From: Streptomyces sp. NRRL B-1347
GTDB taxonomy: Bacteria > Actinomycetota > Actinomycetes > Streptomycetales > Streptomycetaceae
DNA: 64,000 bases
Direction: 5' to 3'
Assembly (NCBI RefSeq): GCF_000720325.1
Contig: NZ_JOJM01000040.1
Span: 1-64,000 of the forward strand
The position numbers were made by a program, and so were the translations under genes. Below the pieces are notes generated by a model. That model did not search any database. It saw nothing but the letters and a program-made list of their open reading frames with translations, and was not told the DNA's origin. Shown one piece after another: positions 26,820-35,276 of this stretch (position 1 is the first letter of the stretch; each line of letters begins with the position of its first letter).

Positions 26820-28072
26820 CGCACGAGCCCGCGGGGCGGCCCGCCGCCGTGGTGGCCGCCGTGATCCGCGGCGCCGCACTGCTCGCCGCGGTCACCGCGC
26901 TCGGCGGCACCCTCTGGTACGGCGTCGACGAGCACAGGACCGCCCTCGCCTTCGGCGTGCTCATAGCCGTGGGCGAGCTGGCCCGGTGGGGCAGCGGCGG
27001 CGAGCGGGAGCCCGCACCCCTGGGGGCCGCGGGCGCGCTCGCGTACGCGCTGCTGGGGGAGAGCGGCGGGCACCCGACCCACCACGGGGTGCTCCAGGTG
27101 GTCGCCGTCGTCGTGGCGGCGGGGCTCGTGGGCGCCGTGCCGCACGTCGCGCTCGGCCGCGGGCCCGCGCCCGACACCCTGGCCCGGCGCGTGCTCACGG
27201 TCGCCTTCGCCGCCGTGTGCTTCCAGCCGCTGTACAACTCGGGCCGCCTGGAGGACTGGGCGGGCTACGGCTCGTGGTACGCCGCCGTGGTGGTGGCCCT
27301 GCTCGCGCTCACCGCGCTGTGCGACGCCGTGCTCGCGGCGGCCCTGGCGCACGCCCGCAGGGGGTGGCCGTTCGGGCCGCTGCTCCGGGACGAGCTGCGG
27401 CGCATGCCCGGCATCGGCTCCGCCGTGTGCGCCACGGGGGCCGTAATGGCGCTAGCCGTGGCCGTGGCGGGGCTCTGGGCGCTGCCGGTGTTCAGCTGCC
27501 CGCTGCTGCTCACCCAGCTGGCCGTCCGCCGGTACGCCGCCGTGCGGGCCACCTACCGGCAGACCATCGCCTCCCTGGCCCGCGCCACCGAGATCGCCGG
27601 GTACACCCCGGCGGGGCACGCCAGGCGCGTCGCGGACCTCAGCCGGGCCATGGGGCGCGAGCTGGGGCTCTCCGGGGCCGACCTGACCGTCCTGGAGTAC
27701 GCGGCGCTGATGCACGACATCGGGCAGCTCTCCCTCGTCGACCCCGTGCCCGCGGGCGCCACGGCCCGCCTTCCCGTCCCCGAGCAGCGGCGCATCGCCC
27801 TGCTCGGCGGCGCCGTCGTCCGGCAGACCGGCGTGGCCGCCGACGTCGCCGTCGTCGTGGAGCGCCAGGCCGATCCGTACCGCGAGCAGCCGCTCACCGC
27901 GCGCATCGTGCGGACCGCGAACGCATACGACGAGATGGCCCGGGAACACGGACCCCAAGGGCCACTGGCCGCCCTGGAGCGGCTGCGGCTCGCGACCGGC
28001 CGTGAGTACCAGACAGAGGTGGTGGAGGCCCTGGCCAGGGCCCTCGCGGGGGCGCCCCGCCGGACCCTCTGA
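26816..28072 (+). CDS. Membrane HD-domain protein, degenerate HD-GYP paralog
   Basis: 418 residues from a GTG sharing GTGA with the upstream stop. The N-terminal half has about seven transmembrane segments (such as VIRGAALLAAVTALGGTLWY). The C-terminal HD domain keeps TPAGHARRVADLSRAMGREL and the HD in AALMHDIGQLSLVDP but lacks the HHE and GYP motifs of its neighbour (VVVERQADPYREQPLTARI instead). It is therefore likely impaired in c-di-GMP hydrolysis and may serve as a partner or sensor of the first protein. Confidence 0.82.
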   Translation: MTHEPAGRPAAVVAAVIRGAALLAAVTALGGTLWYGVDEHRTALAFGVLIAVGELARWGSGGEREPAPLGAAGALAYALLGESGGHPTHHGVLQVVAVVVAAGLVGAVPHVALGRGPAPDTLARRVLTVAFAAVCFQPLYNSGRLEDWAGYGSWYAAVVVALLALTALCDAVLAAALAHARRGWPFGPLLRDELRRMPGIGSAVCATGAVMALAVAVAGLWALPVFSCPLLLTQLAVRRYAAVRATYRQTIASLARATEIAGYTPAGHARRVADLSRAMGRELGLSGADLTVLEYAALMHDIGQLSLVDPVPAGATARLPVPEQRRIALLGGAVVRQTGVAADVAVVVERQADPYREQPLTARIVRTANAYDEMAREHGPQGPLAALERLRLATGREYQTEVVEALARALAGAPRRTL

Positions 28073-28344
28073 GCGCGCCCCGCGCGCGGGCACGCCGCCC
28101 CGGCCCTGTACGGGCCCCCACACGATCGGGGGGTCCGGGAGCGGAGCGCCCGAGGCGCCCGGGGGCGGCCTCGGGGCGCCCGGCGAAGGCGCCGGGGACG
28201 GGTCGTCTGACCTCGGGCCCCGCTGGGTAACCCATGGGTAATGAGCGGCCGTCCGACCGTACGTGGTTGGATGCGAAAGAGAAGCGGGGCCGCGCGGCAG
28301 CGCGGCGGCGGGGACATCCCGACAAGAGCTGGCAGGCGGGAATC

Positions 28345-29325
28345 GTGAGGATCTTCGGCAAGGGACGGCACCGGCCCTCCGCCTCCTGGCGGCAGGCCAC
28401 CGACAGGGCGTTCACGCTCATCGGCGACGGTCGCTACGAGGACGCGGGCGCGCTCCTGACGCGCGCCGCCGATCTCGAACCCTGGCTGTCGGAGTCCTGG
28501 TTCAACCTCGCGCTCCTGCACAAGTTCCGGCACGACTGGGAGCAGGCGCGGGCCGCGGGCCTGCGGGCCGTGGCGCTGCTCGACCGCTCGGCGGGGGCCC
28601 CTGACTGGTGGAACGTGGGCATCGCGGCCACCGCCCTGCAGGACTGGCCGCTGGCGCGCAGGGCCTGGCAGGCGTACGGCCTCAAGGTGCCCGGCGGCGT
28701 CGCCGCGACGGGGGAGCCCGCGGGGATGGACCTGGGCAGCGCGGCCGTGCGGCTCTCGCCCGAGGGCGAGGCGGAGGTCGTCTGGGGCCGCAGGCTGGAC
28801 CCGGCCCGCATGGAGGTGCTGTCCATTCCGCTGCCGTCCTCCGGGCGGCGCTGGGGCGAGGTCGTCCTGCACGACGGCGTGCCGCACGGCGAGCGGACCA
28901 CGGCCGCCGGGCACGCGTACCCCGTCTTCGACGAGATCGAGCTGTGGGCGCCGTCGCCCGTGCCCACCTGGGTCGTCCTCCTGGAGGCCGCGACCGAGGA
29001 GGACCGGGACGCCCTGGAGAAGCTCGCCGCCGACGCCGGCTTCGCCGCCGAGGACTGGTCGTCGTCCGTGCGGCTGCTCTGCCGGATGTGCTCGGAGTCG
29101 CGGATGCCCAGCGACGAGGGCGACGGGGAGCACCTGGATCCGCACGACCACAGCGAGCCGGGGCACCCCGGGCCGCTCGGCCACCGCAGCCCCGGAGCGC
29201 TGTGGGTCCCCGAGCGGGAGTGCGGCATCGCCGCCCCCGCGGGGCTCGTGCGGGGCCTCCTCGACGGCTGGGTGGCCGACAGCCCGGACTCCCGGGACTG
29301 GCGGGACCTCGAAGAGGTCTGCTAG
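28345..29325 (+). CDS. Tetratricopeptide repeat-like protein
   Basis: 326 residues from the GTG of [15 protein letters not shown]; an in-frame ATG at 28234 would add 37 basic residues. Helical TPR-like hairpins occupy residues 15-110 ([20 protein letters not shown] and [20 protein letters not shown]). A beta-rich C-terminal domain follows, including [20 protein letters not shown] and [16 protein letters not shown], with an Asp/His-rich stretch ([14 protein letters not shown]). The architecture recurs in Streptomyces just before def, by my recollection. Its function is unknown. Confidence 0.8.
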   Translation: MRIFGKGRHRPSASWRQATDRAFTLIGDGRYEDAGALLTRAADLEPWLSESWFNLALLHKFRHDWEQARAAGLRAVALLDRSAGAPDWWNVGIAATALQDWPLARRAWQAYGLKVPGGVAATGEPAGMDLGSAAVRLSPEGEAEVVWGRRLDPARMEVLSIPLPSSGRRWGEVVLHDGVPHGERTTAAGHAYPVFDEIELWAPSPVPTWVVLLEAATEEDRDALEKLAADAGFAAEDWSSSVRLLCRMCSESRMPSDEGDGEHLDPHDHSEPGHPGPLGHRSPGALWVPERECGIAAPAGLVRGLLDGWVADSPDSRDWRDLEEVC

Positions 29326-29408
29326 CCCCGGAGGCCGATGCTCCGGCGGGGCGCTGCCCGTACCCTGTACGGGCAGTACACGACCCAGGAAGAAGGCATA
29401 CGGCGGAC

Positions 29409-30059
29409 ATGGCGCAGGACACTGAGCAGAGTTACGCGGACGGGGTGCTCCCGGTCGACGACGAGGGCTTCGTGATCGACACGGAGGACTGCGAGGCGCG
29501 GGAGACGGCCTACCGCGAGCGCGGCACGTCCCGGCCCATCACGGTCGTTGGCAACCCGGTGCTGCACAAGGAGTGCAAGGACGTCACCGCCTTCGACGAC
29601 GAGCTCGCGAAGCTGATCGACGACATGTTCGCGAGCCAGCGCGTCGCGCAGGGCGTCGGCGTCGCCGCGAACCAGGTCGGCGTCGACCTGAAGGTGTTCG
29701 TGTACGACTGCATGGACGACGAGGGCGTGCGGCACGTGGGCGTCGTCTGCAACCCGGTCCTGCAGGACCTGCCCGCGGACCGGCGGAGCCTGGACGACTC
29801 GGGCGAGGGCTGCCTGTCCGTGCCGACGGCGTACGCGCCGCTCGCCCGCCCGGACTACGCGGTCGTGACCGGTCAGGACGAGAAGGGCAACCCCATCAAG
29901 GTGCGCGGCACGGGCTACTTCGCCCGCTGCCTCCAGCACGAGACGGACCACCTGTACGGCTATCTGTACATCGACCGCCTCTCCAAGCGGGAGCGCAAGG
30001 ACGCGCTGCGGCAGATGGCGGAGGGCACGCCGCGCTACCCCGTGGTGCCGAATGACTGA
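29409..30059 (+). CDS. def: Peptide deformylase
   Basis: 216 residues. It removes the N-formyl group from nascent proteins. All three catalytic motifs are present: [10 protein letters not shown] (motif 1), EGCLSVP (motif 2, metal Cys) and QHETDHLYG (motif 3, HExxH). An N-terminal extension of about 45 residues precedes the core, as in several actinobacterial deformylases. It is transcribed in the same direction as the TPR gene and followed by a strong hairpin. Confidence 0.96.
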   Translation: MAQDTEQSYADGVLPVDDEGFVIDTEDCEARETAYRERGTSRPITVVGNPVLHKECKDVTAFDDELAKLIDDMFASQRVAQGVGVAANQVGVDLKVFVYDCMDDEGVRHVGVVCNPVLQDLPADRRSLDDSGEGCLSVPTAYAPLARPDYAVVTGQDEKGNPIKVRGTGYFARCLQHETDHLYGYLYIDRLSKRERKDALRQMAEGTPRYPVVPND

Positions 30060-30101
30060 ACTGCGCCACAACTGAGGCGCACGGTAGGCGCGTGACGACA
30101 G

Positions 30102-30139
30102 CGGCCCCTGGTCGGGAACACCCCACTGACCAGGGGCCG
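30102..30139 (+). terminator. Terminator of def
   Basis: A 12-bp stem (CGGCCCCTGGTC with its complement) and 14-nt loop lie 43 nt after the stop, followed by GTTGGC. The rest of the 427-nt gap up to the terpene synthase gene holds only promoter-like and leader sequence without a recognisable gene. Confidence 0.65.
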
Positions 30140-30486
30140 TTGGCGTACCCGCTCAGAACCGGACAGGACTAGCCCACGATCAGCCGCCCGTGATCCAGAT
30201 TCAGTCACGTAAGGGGATGTTCTCGGCACGCTGGGGTAGTGAATGGCGCAAATGTGTTCCCTGAACGGTCAGTTGTGGTGCTGAATGGAAAGCGCGGGGA
30301 TACGCAACGGCGCGCGCCCGGCACGGCAAGAGGGGCGTGGGCCTCAGCGCGGTCGAGAGGGGTTTGTTCGTGCCTGCTTCCTCACACAGCACTTCACAGT
30401 CGGACTGGGCGACACGTGCCCCGGCACGGGTTCCGGCATATGCGGCGGAACGCGTCCCGAGGCAACGGCGGAAGCCGTCCGAGTCG

Positions 30487-31599
30487 ATGCACTCACCAGT
30501 TCGACAGGCGGTATCGGTGCCGCCCGCACTGGCCCTTCCGGTGGTGGAGTCGGAGTTTCCCCGGCATCTGCATCCGTATTGGCCAAAGCTTCAGGAGAAG
30601 TCCAGGGCATGGCTCCTGGAAAAGCGCCTCATGCCGCCGGACAAGGTCGCGGCATATGCCGACAGCCTGTGCTACACGGACCTGGTGGCTGGGTACTACA
30701 TCGGTGCCCCCGACGAGCTGCTCGCCGCCATCGCGGACCTCAGCTCCTGGTTCTTCGGCTGGGACGACCGGCACGACCGGGACGCGGTGCACGGCAGGGC
30801 CACGGGCTGGCGGCGCCTGTGCGCCGGGCTACACGAGACACTTCAGGACCCGCGTGCGCAGCTGCACCACGAGGACCCCCTGGTCGCGGGCTTCGCAGAC
30901 TGCGTCCTGAGGCTGTACGCGCACCTCGGACCGCGGTGGAACGGGCGCTTCGCCCGGCACTTCCACCCGGTGATCGACGCCTACGACCACGAGTTCGGCA
31001 ACCGCCGCACCGGGACCGTGCCGAGCGTCGAGGCGTACGTCGAGCTGCGCCGGCTCACCTTCGCGCACTGGGTCTGGATCGACCTGCTCGAACCCACCGC
31101 GCGCCAGGAGCTGCCGGACGCGGTACGGAAACATCCCGCCTATCGCGCGGCGGCACTCGCGACCCAGGATTTCTCCGCCTGGTACAACGACCTCTGCTCA
31201 CTGCCGAAGGAATTGGCAGGGGACGAGGTGCACAACCTCGGAATTTCCCTCATCCACCACGAAGGTCTTTCCCTGCAGCAGGCGGTGGCGGAAGTGCACC
31301 GGCGCGTCAGTGACTGTGTAAGTGATTTTCTCGCGGTGGAACCGGAAGTCCTCAGTTTGGCGGATGAATTGATCGACGGCAGCGCGGCGGGCCGGAAGGC
31401 GAGTGCCGCACTGCAATCGTGCGTCTTCAATATGCGGAACTGGTTCAGTTCCGTCTACTGGTTCCACCACGAATCCGGCAGATACCGCGTCGACAACTGG
31501 GACGATCGATCCTTGCCCCCGTACGTGTCCGACACTCCGGGACCCGAGTTCCCGGAATGTGAATTGCAAGGCCCCGAACTGACAGGAGGCCAGGAATGA
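30487..31599 (+). CDS. cyc1: Epi-isozizaene synthase (class I sesquiterpene cyclase)
   Basis: 370 residues from an ATG (MHSPVRQAV) that matches the length and N-terminus of the S. coelicolor enzyme; the frame is open 150 nt further up. It cyclises farnesyl diphosphate to epi-isozizaene, the precursor of albaflavenone. Class I metal motifs are D93-D94-R-H-D97 (WDDRHDRD) and the NSE triad in NDLCSLPKE (N234, S238, E242). The C-terminal HESGRYRVDNWDDRS matches the Arg-Tyr sensor. It overlaps the P450 start by 4 nt (ATGA). Base composition is less GC-rich at the 3' end than in neighbours. Confidence 0.93.
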   Translation: MHSPVRQAVSVPPALALPVVESEFPRHLHPYWPKLQEKSRAWLLEKRLMPPDKVAAYADSLCYTDLVAGYYIGAPDELLAAIADLSSWFFGWDDRHDRDAVHGRATGWRRLCAGLHETLQDPRAQLHHEDPLVAGFADCVLRLYAHLGPRWNGRFARHFHPVIDAYDHEFGNRRTGTVPSVEAYVELRRLTFAHWVWIDLLEPTARQELPDAVRKHPAYRAAALATQDFSAWYNDLCSLPKELAGDEVHNLGISLIHHEGLSLQQAVAEVHRRVSDCVSDFLAVEPEVLSLADELIDGSAAGRKASAALQSCVFNMRNWFSSVYWFHHESGRYRVDNWDDRSLPPYVSDTPGPEFPECELQGPELTGGQE

Positions 31600-32975
31600 C
31601 CGTTGAATCCGCAGCGTCCGCCATACCCGCACCGGCCGGTTCCCAGCGGCTGAATACGCCGCCACTGGTCTCCGGTGGAGCGCCACTTCTCGGCCACGCC
31701 TGGAACCTGGTGCGCGATCCGCTCGGCTTCCTGGCGGACCTGCGTGATCACGGGGATCTCGTCCGGATCCGGCTAGGGCCCAAAACGGCATACGCGGTGT
31801 GCGCGCCACAGCTCGTGGGCGCGCTGCTCAAGAGCCCGGAGTACGTCGTCGGGGGGCCGCTCTGGGACACCCTGGAGGTGCTGCTCGGCAAGGGCGTGGC
31901 GACCAGCAACGGCCCGCTGCACCGGCGCCAGCGGCGCATGATGCAGCCCGCGTTCCGGCCCGAGCGCATCGCCGGATACGCGCGCGTGATGGCGGAGGAG
32001 GCCCAGGCGACGGCGGCCCGCTGGAGTGACGGCGACACGGTGGACGTGAGCGCGGAGATGTTCCGCACCGCCGTGCGCGTCGTCTCCCGCTCGCTCCTCG
32101 AAGTCGACTCGATCGGCGAGAAGGCGGACCGTCTCAGCGACTCGCTGCACACCGTCTTCGAGGGCCTGTACCGCCGCATGGTGCTTTCCGTCGGACCGCT
32201 CTACCGCGTACCGACGCCCGCCAACCGGCGCTTCGAGCGTGCGCTCGCCGATCTGCACGCGCTCGTCGACGAGATCATTGCCGAACGCCGCCGGTGCGGA
32301 AACGGCACGGAAGAGGACTTGCTGGCCGTATTGCTCGCCGCCCGCGACGAATCGGGGCAGCCGCTGACGGACCAGGAGATCCATGACCACGTCGTCTCGC
32401 TCGTCGTGGCGGGCGCCGAGAATGTCGCCTCGACACTGGCATGGACCTTCCATCTGCTCACCGAACACCCGGAGCACGAAAGGCGGTTGGTTGAAGAGGT
32501 AAATTCCGTGACGCGAGGGCGTCCGGTCGCCTTCGCCGATCTCGGCGAGCTGCGGCACACGCGCAATGTCGTCACGGAGGCGATGCGTATACGACCGGCC
32601 GCCTGGATTTTCACGCGGCGGTCCGTGGCCGAGACCACCCTCGGCGGCTATCGCATTCCGGCCGACGCGGACATCGTGTACAGCGTGTACGCGATGCAGC
32701 GCGATCCGCGTTCCTTCGAGCGGCATCTGGAGTTCGACCCGGACCGGTGGAATCCGGAACGCGCGGCGAGCGTACCGGAGTTCGCCATGATGCCCTTCAG
32801 CGTGGGCAACCGTAAGTGCCCGGGCGATCACTTCAGCCTGGCGGAACTCACCCTCATCCTGGCCACGATCGTCCCCCGGTGGCGACTGGCCCCGGTGGCG
32901 CGGACCGACCCGCGCACGAAGGTCGGCATCACGCTGCATCCGCGGGATCTGGTGCTGCGCGCCACGGCGCGCTGA
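31596..32975 (+). CDS. CYP170-family cytochrome P450 (epi-isozizaene 5-monooxygenase type)
   Basis: 459 residues, translationally coupled to the terpene cyclase. In S. coelicolor CYP170A1 oxidises epi-isozizaene to albaflavenols and albaflavenone. P450 signatures are the heme Cys408 in FSVGNRKCPG, ExxR (E328-R331 in TEAMRIRP) and an I-helix VVAGAENVAST. The length is normal and no N-terminal membrane anchor is evident. CYP170A1 is also described as having a second, terpene synthase activity using a DDxxD motif; no DD pair occurs anywhere in this sequence, so that activity is doubtful here. Confidence 0.9.
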   Translation: MTVESAASAIPAPAGSQRLNTPPLVSGGAPLLGHAWNLVRDPLGFLADLRDHGDLVRIRLGPKTAYAVCAPQLVGALLKSPEYVVGGPLWDTLEVLLGKGVATSNGPLHRRQRRMMQPAFRPERIAGYARVMAEEAQATAARWSDGDTVDVSAEMFRTAVRVVSRSLLEVDSIGEKADRLSDSLHTVFEGLYRRMVLSVGPLYRVPTPANRRFERALADLHALVDEIIAERRRCGNGTEEDLLAVLLAARDESGQPLTDQEIHDHVVSLVVAGAENVASTLAWTFHLLTEHPEHERRLVEEVNSVTRGRPVAFADLGELRHTRNVVTEAMRIRPAAWIFTRRSVAETTLGGYRIPADADIVYSVYAMQRDPRSFERHLEFDPDRWNPERAASVPEFAMMPFSVGNRKCPGDHFSLAELTLILATIVPRWRLAPVARTDPRTKVGITLHPRDLVLRATAR

Positions 32976-33027
32976 CACCGGCACGCCGCGTGCCCGCACC
33001 GCCTCCGGGCCGGTGCGGGTGCGCGCG

Positions 33028-33999
33028 TCAGGCCGCCGGCTCGGCCCCGGGCCCGCGGAACGTACGCCGGTAGGCGTTCGGCGTCGTCCCGAGCACGCGG
33101 ACGAACTGATGGCGCAGCGCGGCCGCGTTCGCGAAGCCGGAGCGCCACGCGATCGCGTCCACGGTCTGGTCCGTGGCCTCCAGCAACTCCTGGGCGCGCA
33201 GCAGGCGTTGGCGCAGCAGCCAGCGGTAGGGGGTGGTGCCGGTCTCCTGCTGGAAGCGGCGGGCGAAGGTGCGCGGCGACATGTGGGCGCGGGCGGCGAG
33301 CTGGTCCACGGTCAGCTCCTGGTCGAGGTGGCGCTCCATCCACGCCAGGACCTCGCCGACGGTGTCGCAGCGGGTGCGCGGCAGCGGGCGCTCGATGTAC
33401 TGGGCCTGGCCGCCGTCGCGGTGCGGCGGCACGACCATCCGGCGGGCGATGGCGTTGGCGACCTCCGCGCCGTTCTCCCTGCGGACCAGGTGCAGCGCCG
33501 CGTCGATGCCCGCTGCGGTGCCCGCGGAGGTGATCACCGGGTCCTCGTCGACGTACAGCACGTCCGGCTCGACGACGGCGCGCGGGTAGCGGCGGACCAG
33601 CTCCTCGGCGTGGCGCCAGTGCACCGCGCAGCGCCGCCCGTCCAGGAGACCGGCCGCCGCGAGCACGAAGGCGCCGGTGCAGACGCTGAGCACCCGGGTG
33701 CCGCGGTCGGCGGCGCGGCGCAGCGCGTCGAGCAGCACGGGCGGGAAGTCCCGCGTCACATAGGAGTCGCCCGCCGGGACGGTGATGAGGTCGGCCTCTT
33801 CGAGCCGGTCGAGGCCGTACGGCGTGGAGATGGTGAAGCCGGCGTGGGTGGAGAGCGTCGGGCCCTCGGCCGAGACGAGCGCGAAGTCGTACACCGGAAG
33901 ACCCTCGTCGCTGCGGTCGAGTCCGAACACCTCGGACACCACGCCGAGTTCGAAGGGATGCACGCCGTCCAGCGCGACGGCGGCCACGTTCCTCAACAT
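33028..33999 (-). CDS. nrdS: AraC/GlxA-family regulator NrdS
   Basis: 323 residues from the ATG of MLRNVAAVALDGVHPFELGV. An N-terminal DJ-1/PfpI-like domain (residues 1-190) contains the VLSVCTGAFVLAAAGLLDGR elbow. A C-terminal AraC DNA-binding domain follows, with two helix-turn-helices (LAARAHMSPRTFARRFQQET and VDAIAWRSGFANAAALRHQF). It lies downstream of nrdB on the same strand. S. coelicolor nrdABS is known to end with an AraC-like gene, so I call it NrdS. Its target and ligand are not known to me. Confidence 0.8.
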   Translation of the reverse strand: MLRNVAAVALDGVHPFELGVVSEVFGLDRSDEGLPVYDFALVSAEGPTLSTHAGFTISTPYGLDRLEEADLITVPAGDSYVTRDFPPVLLDALRRAADRGTRVLSVCTGAFVLAAAGLLDGRRCAVHWRHAEELVRRYPRAVVEPDVLYVDEDPVITSAGTAAGIDAALHLVRRENGAEVANAIARRMVVPPHRDGGQAQYIERPLPRTRCDTVGEVLAWMERHLDQELTVDQLAARAHMSPRTFARRFQQETGTTPYRWLLRQRLLRAQELLEATDQTVDAIAWRSGFANAAALRHQFVRVLGTTPNAYRRTFRGPGAEPAA

Positions 34000-34092
34000 G
34001 GGGACAGTGTGCCCTGCCGCTGGCAGGAAATCGAGGCTGTGCGACAGTCCTGCCACTCACGCCGAAGGACGGCCGGCGCGAGAGTGGTCGTC

Positions 34093-34323
34093 ATGAACGC
34101 ACACGACGCACTCGACACGCTGGCCGTCCTCGGAGTCTTCCTGCTCATGGCCCTGCCGTCACTGATCGGCCACGCCCACGACCGCCGGATCGACCGGCAG
34201 CTGCGGGAGGCCGAGCACGGGCCCGGACCGCAGGATCAGAACTCGTCGTCGAAGGAGACCGAGCCCTCCACGGCGACCTGGTACGCGGACGGGCGCCGCT
34301 CGAAGAAGTTGGTCAGCTCCTGA
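34093..34323 (+). CDS. Small membrane protein candidate, antisense end overlaps nrdB
   Basis: 76 residues from an ATG between nrdS and nrdB but on the opposite strand. It has one hydrophobic helix (LAVLGVFLLMALPSLIG) followed by HDRRIDRQLREAE, a pattern of genuine small membrane proteins, and a low-complexity tail (GPGPQDQNSSSKE). The last 88 nt lie opposite the nrdB coding end. No good Shine-Dalgarno is visible (the upstream bases are GAGTGGTCGTC), so it could be a chance open frame. Confidence 0.45.
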   Translation: MNAHDALDTLAVLGVFLLMALPSLIGHAHDRRIDRQLREAEHGPGPQDQNSSSKETEPSTATWYADGRRSKKLVSS

Positions 34324-35276
34324 ACGCCCTGCAGCTCCATGAACGAGAACGGGTTCTCGGAGCCGTACACCGGGGCGAAGCCGAGGCGCGCCAGGCGCTG
34401 GTCGGCGACGCACTCCAGGTACTCGCGCATCGACTCGGTGTTCATGCCGGGCAGGCCCTCACCGCACAGGTCGCGCGCGAACTGCAGCTCGGCGTCGACC
34501 GCCTCCTTCAGCATGTCCGTGACCTGCTGCTGCAGCGCGTCGTCGAAGAGCTCGGGCTCCTCCTTGCGGACGGTGTCCACGACCTCGAAGGCGAAGGACA
34601 TGTGCATCGTCTCGTCGCGGAACACCCAGTTGGTGCCGGTCGCGAGGCCGTGCAGCAGACCGCGGCTGCGCAGCCAGTAGACGTAGGCGAAGGCGCCGTA
34701 GAAGAACAGGCCCTCGATGCACGCCGCGAAGCAGATCAGGTTCAGCAGGAAGCGGCGCCGGTCGGCCTGGGACTCCAGGCGGTCCAGCTTCTCCACCGAG
34801 TCCATCCACTTGAAGCAGAACTCGGCCTTCTCGCGGATGGAGGGGATGTTCTCCACGGCCGCGAAGGCGGCGGCGCGGTCCTCCGGGTCCGGCAGGTAGG
34901 TGTCGAGCAGCGTCAGATAGAACTGGACGTGCACGGCCTCCTCGAACAGCTGACGGCTCAGGTAGAGCCGTGCCTCGGGGGAGTTGATGTGCTTGTACAG
35001 CGTGAGCACGAGGTTGTTCGCCACGATCGAGTCGCCGGTCGCGAAGAACGCGACCAGGCGGCCGATCAGGTGCTGCTCCTCGGGCGTGAGCTTGGCCAGG
35101 TCGGCCACGTCCGAGTGGAGGTCGACCTCCTCCACGGTCCAGGTGTTCTTGATCGCGTCGCGGTAGCGCTCGTAGAAGTCCGGGTAGCGCATCGGGCGGA
35201 GCGTCAGCTCGAAGCCCGGGTCGAGCAGGTTCTTCTCGCCCGTCGTCGTGGTGGTGTGCAGTTCCGACTGGGACAT
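34236..35276 (-). CDS. nrdB: Class Ia ribonucleotide reductase beta subunit
   Basis: 346 residues. It provides the tyrosyl radical for NrdA. Di-iron ligands and radical residue are visible: first Glu (SPEARLYLSRQLFEE), EEAVHVQFYLTLLDT with Glu, His and the radical Tyr in E. coli Y122 spacing, then FRDETMHMSFAFE (second Glu/His). It ends with the FDDEF tail used for binding NrdA. The start codon shares one base with the nrdA stop (TAATG), so translation is coupled. Confidence 0.96.
   Translation of the reverse strand: MSQSELHTTTTTGEKNLLDPGFELTLRPMRYPDFYERYRDAIKNTWTVEEVDLHSDVADLAKLTPEEQHLIGRLVAFFATGDSIVANNLVLTLYKHINSPEARLYLSRQLFEEAVHVQFYLTLLDTYLPDPEDRAAAFAAVENIPSIREKAEFCFKWMDSVEKLDRLESQADRRRFLLNLICFAACIEGLFFYGAFAYVYWLRSRGLLHGLATGTNWVFRDETMHMSFAFEVVDTVRKEEPELFDDALQQQVTDMLKEAVDAELQFARDLCGEGLPGMNTESMREYLECVADQRLARLGFAPVYGSENPFSFMELQGVQELTNFFERRPSAYQVAVEGSVSFDDEF

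Noticed and set aside
28339..28362. GGAAT motif near the TPR gene as a SigR promoter
   Set aside because: There is no GTT at 18 or 19 nt downstream and it overlaps the proposed start codon.
30337..30486. 50-codon N-terminal extension of the terpene synthase
   Set aside because: The frame is open, but the residues are Ser/Arg/Pro-rich and do not match the known enzyme's N-terminus; the later ATG gives the expected length.
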